A stretch of DNA of 5,002 nt, from NCBI RefSeq assembly GCF_050434145.1, contig NZ_JBNPVX010000073.1:1-5002 (forward strand), read 5' to 3'. Of the stretch, positions 1 through 5,002 are shown one piece after another. The stretch's first letter is position 1. Each line of letters opens with the position of its first letter. The stretch comes from JAISST01 sp050434145 (GTDB taxonomy: Bacteria > Fusobacteriota > Fusobacteriia > Fusobacteriales > Fusobacteriaceae). The notes under the pieces were generated by a model. It had not been told where the DNA came from and did not search any database. It was given only the letters and a program-made list of their open reading frames with translations. A program made the position numbers and the translations under genes.

Positions 1-928
1 TCCCATTTACCAATGTTCCTGTTATATCTATATATACTTCTTTCCCTAATATTTGGCTTCCTTCACCTAATGTTACATTATCTCCATCTCTTGATAATGT
101 GGTAATATTATATAGATTTCCACCTTTTATAGCCAGTAATCCATTTGCTTCTATTAATCCACCATTTTGGTTATATATATCTTTTCCTTCTATATACAAA
201 TCTTGCTCTGACTTAATTTGACTATTGTTAGTTATAGTCCTAGCATTTATTGATAACATTTCTCCACCATGCAATATACTGTTATTAGTTACTGCTCCAC
301 CTGTTATGTGCAGTTTATCCCTTCCTGTCATTGCATGATTTAATGTTAAGTCATTATTAGTAGACAAAGATAGTATATTTGCATTGATTGCTCCATTGAT
401 ATTTAAGCTATCTCTTCCGCCTAATTCCAAGTTCCCTGTTCTATATATATCCCCAGTAGTTGTTACTTTATCTGATGTTATACTTGTAGCTTTGTCCCCT
501 AATATACGGTCGTCTACTGTGATACTACCTCTTGTATCCACTACCACTGTGCCTGTTGATACTATTTTCCCGCCTGTATAATGAAGTTGACCTCCTGCAT
601 TGATAACTACGCCGCCTTCTGCATTATTAGCCAAAATTGTTCCATAATTTGTGTTCAAATCACCTTTATTAGTAATTTCAATATAGCTATCAGACAATAT
701 TTGACCATGTTCATTAGATACATTGGCTAATTCAACTGCTCCCAATCCATGAATATATCCATGATTGTTATTAAAGTTCGATACATTAGCTTCAATATTC
801 CCTACTTCAATTCTTCCATAAACATTACTTACATTTAGTCCATAAACAGTTAAATTATTAGCTGTGATTTTTCCACCATCATTATTCACTATACCATTGG
901 TTTTTAAGTCATTTGCGTTGATGTCAAC
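1..928 (-). other. Distal non-tandem haemagglutinin beta-helix region (309 residues, continues past window edge)
   Basis: This is the most C-terminal part in view. Early turns (VNNDGGKI, VSNVYGRI, FNNNHGYI, VSNEHGQI, LNTNYGTI) keep roughly 18-21-residue spacing. From about base 590 downward the sequence looks more like ordinary FhaB/CdiA haemagglutinin repeats, with GGAVTNNSIL, ARTITNNSQIKSEQDLYIEG, KDIYNQNGGLIEANGLLAIK and NLYNITTLSRDGDN. It contains no acidic linkers and no near-identical copies. Because the reading frame is still open at base 2, whatever C-terminal domain follows lies outside the window. Confidence 0.7.
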
Positions 929-3900
929 TGTGGTTTCTTTTTCTTCTGTATTTTCAACAATTGTATATTGTGGAATTTCACAATATTTTACTTCTTCTTC
1001 TGGTTGCCGTTTTCCAGAAGATGCTCCTTCAGGAACTATATTACCATCTGATGTTTTACGATTAGGGTCTTTCTCTTCTGAATAACTATTGATTTCTGGG
1101 TTATTTACCACTACTTGTATATTTCCTGTTGGTCTTGATCCAGATGTTATGCTCAAATCCCCTGCTAATATTTCTCCATCTTTATTCACCAATTCAGTTG
1201 TTATTATTGTTACTTCATTACCAATTATTGAACCATTTGTATTATTAACTTTACCATTGATGTTCAATGTGTTGGTTAATATTTCACCTTGAGAATTACT
1301 AGTAACATTACCTACGATGCCTACTTTATCCCCACTTATTTTTCCATTTGTATTATTTAATTGCCCTTTAATATCTACATTGCTTCCTTGTATATTTCCA
1401 CTTGTATTATTTACTGTAGCACCCTTGAGCGTTACATTTTCACCTTGCACATCACCTTTTGTATTATTTAGATTCCCATTAATACTAACATTGGCACCTA
1501 TTAAAACACCTTGTGTATTATTTGTATTAGCTACAATTGCCAAATCCCCTATCCCTCTGATAGTCCCATTAGTATTATCTAAATTAACACCTGTTATCTT
1601 TATTCCCTCTTTTGAGGTCTCCGAGTCGTCTTCCTCATCACTTGATTCACCATCTTTATCTTCTGATTTCTCTGTATTCTGACTTTCACTTGGGGTTGTT
1701 TCAGTTTCTTTCAACATTTCTTTGGTCAAACCATCAGATAAAACATAACCAGATTTATTGGTTACATTAGTTACATTCATTGTTATTCCTCTATTAGAGT
1801 GAATATATCCCAATGTATTATCCAAGTTATTTCCATTTACTGTGATTTTTCCATTGGCATAAATCTCACCTTTTTTATTAGAGACATTCTTTGTATTTAT
1901 TGCCAATTCTTCACTCGTAAATATAGATCCTTCATCATTTATTAATTTATTTCCATTTAATTTCTCTAGTTTCCCTACTATTTCTCCCTTTGTATTGTCC
2001 AATATATTTTGAGTATTCAAAACTAGAGAACCATTACTTAAGATTTCTCCTTCTTTATTATATATATTATTACTTTTGATTGATAAGTCCTCTACTCCAA
2101 TAATAGAACCCTTATTGTTAGTTAGTGCCCCATTCATAGTTATATCCACACTGCTACCACTTATATTACCTTCTGTACTATCCAAATTGTTTCCTGTTAT
2201 TTTTATTTTATCTCCTAATATTATACCTGAAATATTTAGGATTTCTTTCACTGCAACTGTCATATCCCCTACTGTTTTTATCTTTCCATCTGTGTTATCC
2301 AAGGTATTTCCTGCTATATTTATTCCTTCATATATTTCTTTTTCTTCTTCGTCCTCTTCTGTTGATTCTTCATTTGCTGCTAGTTCTGTTGATTCTTCTG
2401 TTTCTTCTTTCGCTACTAAACCTGTATCTTTTGACTCTTCTTTTGGCTCATCTTCTGCATCTGCTACTTCCTTTGAGATTCCGTTAGCCAAAATATATCC
2501 TGATTTATTGATAATATCTGTTACTTCCATAGTTATTCCACCTGCTGTATGGATTAACCCTTCTCTATTGTCCAAAGTTTTACCATTGAACACCAATCTT
2601 TCTTGACTATATATTTCTCCCAACTTATTACTTACATCTTGTACTGCCACTTCCAACTCTTTTGTTGACAATATTTTTCCTTCGTCATTAATCAGAGTTG
2701 TCCCACTTAATTTTTCTAAAGCTCCTATAATCTCACCTTTGGTATTATCCAAATTATCTGTATCTAATACTAGGCTTCCATTTGTTGCCAAAGTTCCTTC
2801 TTTATTAACAAGAGCATCTGCCTTTATTTCTAAAGAATCTACCCCAATTATCTCCCCTTTTGTGTTGTCCAATTTGTTAGCCATTTTTATACTAACTTCA
2901 CTACCTGTAATGTTTCCTTCTATATTATTTAGATTGTTTCCAACTATCTCTATTTTGTCCCCTAATATTATACCTGAAACATTTAGGATTTCTTTCACTG
3001 CAACAGTCATATCCCCTACTGTTTTTATTTTTCCATCTGTATTATCCAAGGTATTTCCTGCTATACTTATTCCTTCATATATTTCTTTTTCTTCTTCCGT
3101 TATATTTTCTGTGTTATCTACTAATTCTGTAGTGTCTTCATCCTCATTTTCTACATTAGTTGCTAATTCAGTACTTTCATCTGATTCTTTCTTATCTGAA
3201 TCCTCTTTATTTTCTGCCAAATCTGTTTCTTTTGACTCTCCTTTTGGTTCATCTTCTGCATCTGCTGCTTCTTTTGAGATTCCATTAGCCAAAATATATC
3301 CTGATTTATTGATTATATCTGTTACTTCCAGAGTTATGCCGCCTGCTGTGTGGATTAACCCTTCTTTATTATCCAAGGTGGTTCCTTTGAAAGTCAATCT
3401 CTCTTGACTGTATATTTCCCCTAATATATTTGTTACATTTTCTGTCAAGACTGTTAGAACTTTAGTCGATACTATCAATCCTTCTTCATTTACTAAAGTG
3501 GTTCCACCTAAGTTCTCCAATCCACCTATGATTTCACCTTTGGTATTGTCCAAAGTATCTGTTGTTAATACAAGTGATCCATTACTTACTACCAAGCCTT
3601 CTATATTTGTTAAGGTATCTGTATTGGCTTCCAATGAATCTATTCCTATTATCTCACCTTTTGTATTGTCTAATTTGTTAGCCATTTCTATACTAACTTC
3701 ACTACCTGTAATGTTTCCTTCTGCATTATTTAGGTTGTTTCCAGCTATCTCTATTTTATCCCCTAATATTATCCCTGAAACATTTAGGATTTCTTTCACT
3801 GTAACAGTCATATCTCCTACTGTTTTTATCTTTCCATCTGTGTTATCCAAGGTATTTCCTGCGATATTTATTCCTTCATATATTTCTTTTTCTTCTGTTA

Positions 3901-5002
3901 TATCTTCTGTGTTATCTACTAATTCTGTAGTGTCTTCATCCTCATTTTTTACATTAGTTGCTAATTCAGTACTTTCATCTGATTCTTTCTTATCTGAATT
4001 CTCTTTATTTTCTGCCAAATCTGTTTCTTTTGATTCATCTTCTGCATCTGCCGCTTCTTTTGAGATTCCATTAGCCAAAATATATCCTGATTTATTTATT
4101 ATATCTGTTACTTCCATAGTTATTCCACCTGCTGTGTAGATTAACCCTTCTGTATTATCCAAGGTTGTTCCTTTGAAAGTCAATCTTTCTTGACTGTATA
4201 TTTCCCCTAATATATTTGTTACATTTTCTGTCAAGATTGTTAGGGCTTTAGTCGATACTATCAATCCTTCTTCATTTACTAAAGTGGTTCCACCTAAGTT
4301 CTCCAATCCACCTATGATTTCACCTTTGGTATTGTCCAAAGTATCTGTTGTCAACACAAGCGAACCATTGGTTACTACTGCTCCCCCTACATTTACCAAT
4401 ATATCTGTGTTCGCTTCCAATGAATCTATTCCTATTATCTCACCTTTTGTATTATCTATTTTGTCTGAAACTTCCATACTTACTGTCGTTCCTGTGATAC
4501 TTCCTTCTGTATTATCCAATGTCTTCCCTTGGAATTTGATATTATCCCCCAAGATAACACCAGATATATTCAACGCTGCATTTACAGATATATTAACATC
4601 CCCAATAGTCTTTATTTTACCCTCAGTATTATCCAAACTATTCCCTGCTATATTTATTCCTTCGTATGTTTCTTTTTCGTTTTCTTCTGTTGATTCTTTT
4701 ATTTCTTCTTCATCTACTAAATCCGTATCTTTTGACTCACTATCTGTATTTTCTTCATCTTCTGCATCTGCTACTTCTTTTGAGATTCCGTTAGCCAAAA
4801 TATATCCTGATTTATTGATAATATCTGTTACTTCCATAGTTATTCCACCTGCTGTATGGATTAACCCTTCTGTATTATCTAAGGTTGTTCCTTTGAAAGT
4901 CAATCTCTCTTGACTGTATATTTCCCCTAATATATTTGTTACATTTTCTGTCAAGACTGTTAGGGCTTTAGTTGACACTATCAATCCTTCTTCATTAATT
5001 AA
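1..5002 (-). CDS. Filamentous haemagglutinin-type repeat exoprotein (two-partner secretion TpsA/CdiA-like), internal fragment
   Basis: The reverse-complement frame beginning at base 5002 is open to base 2 (1,667 codons, no stop) and continues past both edges, so no start, signal peptide, secretion domain or C-terminus can be judged. The protein is built from about 18-20-residue turns with the motif L-D-N-T-x-G-x-I (variants LNNTNGKI, LVNKEGTL, IINKSGYI), alternating hydrophobic strands and Asn at the turn. This is the pattern of the FhaB/CdiA right-handed beta-helix. Proteins of this family are exported through a dedicated outer-membrane TpsB pore and act as adhesins or contact-dependent toxin carriers; which applies here cannot be told. 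Composition is typical of a surface fibre: I found no Trp, one Cys (codon 980-982) and about nine Pro, all in linkers. Five acidic linker/core repeat units occupy most of the fragment. The frame and coding strand are certain; family assignment is strong; role is unknown. Other giant beta-helix adhesins (for example autotransporters) are the main alternative. Confidence 0.92.
929..1138 (-). other. Pro/Glu/Lys-rich 70-residue interdomain linker with the only Cys
   Basis: Turn motifs stop at LAGDLSITSG and resume at VDINANDLKTNG. Between them lies a segment with six of the roughly nine prolines of the fragment (SRPTG, NNPEIN, KDPNRK, IVPEG, KRQPEEE, EIPQY), mixed charge instead of pure acidity, and a lone Cys in VKYCEIPQYT. 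It is unlike linkers 1-5 and marks the boundary between the tandem array and the distal domain. Boundaries are approximate. Confidence 0.75.
1139..1720 (-). repeat. Unit 5: acidic linker plus degenerate 157-residue core with shorter turns
   Basis: After a 37-residue acidic linker (1720-1610), EGIKITGVNLDNTNGTI aligns with the opening of the other cores (EGINIAGNTLDNTDGKI), so this is a diverged fifth unit. Beyond that the turns alternate between 18 and 19 residues (17, 19, 18, 19, 18, 19, 18, 19, then a 10-residue tail) and are Asn-rich: LNNTKGDV, VNNTSGNI, LNNTNGKI, VNNTNGSI. There are eight turns, not ten, and the GYILANGISK exit is absent. It may be decayed, or an independently evolved block joined to the array. 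Confidence 0.75.
1610..1720 (-). other. Acidic low-complexity linker 5 (37 residues)
   Basis: It has 15 Asp/Glu out of 37 residues, with many Ser/Thr (ETETTPSESQNTEKSEDKDG, then ESSDEEDDSETSK). Its position between two cores matches the other linkers but the sequence does not. The stretch DKDGESSDEED resembles a calcium-loop composition, though no complete DxDxDG motif is present. Confidence 0.8.
1721..2470 (-). repeat. Tandem unit 4: 47-residue acidic linker plus 203-residue diverged core
   Basis: The unit is 250 codons long: linker at 2470-2330, core at 2329-1721. The first turns are nearly identical to unit 3 (KTVGDMTVAVKEILNISG), then similarity falls steadily; the exit is GYVLSDGLTK rather than GYILANGISK. 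The core is one residue longer than the others because of an extra Ile in LVLNTQNILDNTKGEI (unit 3 has LVLDTDNLDNTKGEI). It remains a full ten-turn core in frame, so it appears old rather than broken. Confidence 0.87.
2330..2470 (-). other. Acidic low-complexity linker 4 (47 residues)
   Basis: It has 22 Asp/Glu out of 47 residues. It starts like linker 3 (EVADAEDEPK) but continues differently, with an internal ESTEL/EEST near-repeat (EETEESTELAANEESTEED), then ends in the common EKEIY. Only its ends are conserved. Confidence 0.85.
2471..3271 (-). repeat. Tandem unit 3: 65-residue acidic linker plus 202-residue beta-helix core
   Basis: The unit is 267 codons, the longest in view, with linker at 3271-3077 and core at 3076-2471. 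The ten turns of the core measure 17, 20, 19, 20, 20, 20, 19, 20, 20 and 20 residues plus a 7-residue exit (LANGISK). Turn motifs in order include LDNTDGKI, LNNIEGNI, LDNTKGEI, LVNKEGTL, LDNTKGEI, LINDEGKI, VSNKLGEI, LDNREGLI and IINKSGYI. Turns 5-8 differ clearly from units 1 and 2 (IGVDSLEIKADAL, LSTKELEVAVQDV). Confidence 0.9.
3077..3271 (-). other. Acidic low-complexity linker 3 (65 residues)
   Basis: It has 28 Asp/Glu out of 65 residues and one Pro (AEDEPKGESK). It shares long stretches with linker 2 even at silent positions, indicating a recent common copy; the five extra residues come from short in-frame insertions. Confidence 0.85.
3272..4057 (-). repeat. Tandem unit 2: 60-residue acidic linker plus 202-residue beta-helix core
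   Basis: The unit is 262 codons long: linker at 4057-3878, core at 3877-3272. Turns 1-4 and the linker closely match unit 3. Turns 5-8 (about 3655-3416, with IGIDSLEANTDTL and IGGLENLGGTTLVNEEG) match unit 1 instead. Turns 9-10 are shared by all nearby units. It is thus intermediate between its two neighbours, as expected if segments have been copied between units. Confidence 0.9.
3878..4057 (-). other. Acidic low-complexity linker 2 (60 residues)
   Basis: It has 25 Asp/Glu out of 60 residues and is rich in Ser, Thr, Asn and Lys (NKENSDKKESDESTEL, KNEDEDTTELVDNTED). It is almost the same as linker 3 apart from a few substitutions and the absence of a PKGE-type insertion and one Glu. Confidence 0.85.
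4058..4777 (-). repeat. Tandem unit 1: 38-residue acidic linker plus 202-residue beta-helix core
   Basis: The unit is 240 codons long: linker at 4777-4664, core at 4663-4058. The core runs from EGINIAGNSLDNTEGKI to GYILANGISK and holds ten N-x-x-G turns. Its first four turns (about 4663-4442) are the most divergent among units 1-4, with for example KTIGDVNISVNAALNISG where units 2-4 have KTVGDMTVAVKEILN or nearly so. Turns 5-10 closely match unit 2, including a 106-base perfect match (4246-4351 with 3460-3565). The unit therefore looks mosaic. Confidence 0.9.
4664..4777 (-). other. Acidic low-complexity linker 1 (38 residues)
   Basis: Starting directly after ISK and ending before EGINIAG, it carries 19 Asp/Glu out of 38 residues, with few hydrophobics and no turn motif. 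It begins EVADAEDEENTDSESK and is probably disordered and surface-exposed. It is the shortest of linkers 1-4. Confidence 0.85.
4778..5002 (-). repeat. Partial haemagglutinin repeat unit (C-terminal 75 residues of a core)
   Basis: This encodes the last part of a 202-residue core, entering at LINEEGLIVSTKAL (turn 7) and ending in GYILANGISK, the sequence that closes every core. Against the equivalent part of unit 1 (4801-5002 versus 4081-4282) I counted 11 mismatches in 202 bases, about 95% identity. The tandem array therefore continues upstream of the window, toward the N-terminus, by at least this one unit. Confidence 0.9.

Noticed and set aside
1..589. Possible RGD-type integrin-binding motif in the distal region
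   Set aside because: Only GGRDSL, TGRDKL and LSRDGD occur; no true RGD tripeptide was found.
1610..1720. Calcium-binding loop in linker 5 (DKDGESSDEED)
   Set aside because: The full DxDxDG-type spacing is absent and the whole linker is simply acidic, so composition explains it.
1868..3950. Short T runs (such as six T near 1871 and 3945) as phase-variation slippage tracts
   Set aside because: Six bases is ordinary in DNA this AT-rich, and the frame is intact across both.
1721..4777. Regularly spaced repeats as a CRISPR array or satellite
   Set aside because: The period is 720-801 bases, all units are in frame, and differences fall as coding-compatible changes. There are no short direct repeats with unique spacers.
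384..4913. Eight plus-strand open frames of 65-222 codons, all in one frame
   Set aside because: They lie opposite the continuous 1,667-codon minus-strand frame, share its repeats, and encode unnatural Ser/Pro/Leu/Phe-rich strings. They are antisense shadows of the biased codon pattern.
1..5002. Promoters, terminators, tRNA/rRNA or mobile elements
   Set aside because: The entire window is coding on the minus strand; AT-rich promoter-like matches inside it have no supporting context, and no structured RNA or inverted-repeat element was recognised.

Overview
The window lies entirely inside one very large gene on the minus strand. Reading the reverse complement from base 5002, the frame stays open for 1,667 codons with no stop (I translated all of it), and neither the start nor the stop codon is in view. 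The product is a secreted, repetitive beta-helix protein of the filamentous haemagglutinin type (FhaB/CdiA-like, two-partner secretion 'TpsA' class). Its signature is an Asn-Gly turn, typically L-D-N-T-x-G-x-I, recurring every 18-20 residues.

Organism: by eye the DNA is about one-third G+C, with heavy use of ATA (Ile), TTA (Leu) and AGA (Arg). A giant two-partner-secretion exoprotein needs an outer membrane. A low-GC diderm such as a Fusobacteria or Negativicutes member would fit, but no taxonomic marker is present, so this is only an inference.

Layout in translation direction (high to low coordinates): 5002-4778 is the tail of a repeat unit. Units 1-4 follow (4777-4058, 4057-3272, 3271-2471, 2470-1721). 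Each is an acidic, low-complexity linker followed by a ten-turn beta-helix core. Cores 1-3 are exactly 202 residues and core 4 is 203, whereas the linkers are 38, 60, 65 and 47 residues. Unit 5 (1720-1139) has a 37-residue linker and a decayed core with shorter 18/19-residue turns. A 70-residue linker of different composition (1138-929) holds the only cysteine and most of the prolines in the window. The last 309 residues (928-1) are non-tandem haemagglutinin-type turns.

The main point of interest is the architecture: rigid helix blocks of fixed length separated by acidic linkers of variable length, with a mosaic similarity pattern suggesting recombination between units. I see no other genes, RNA genes, mobile elements, promoters, terminators or CRISPR arrays. 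The plus-strand open frames are antisense shadows of the repeats.
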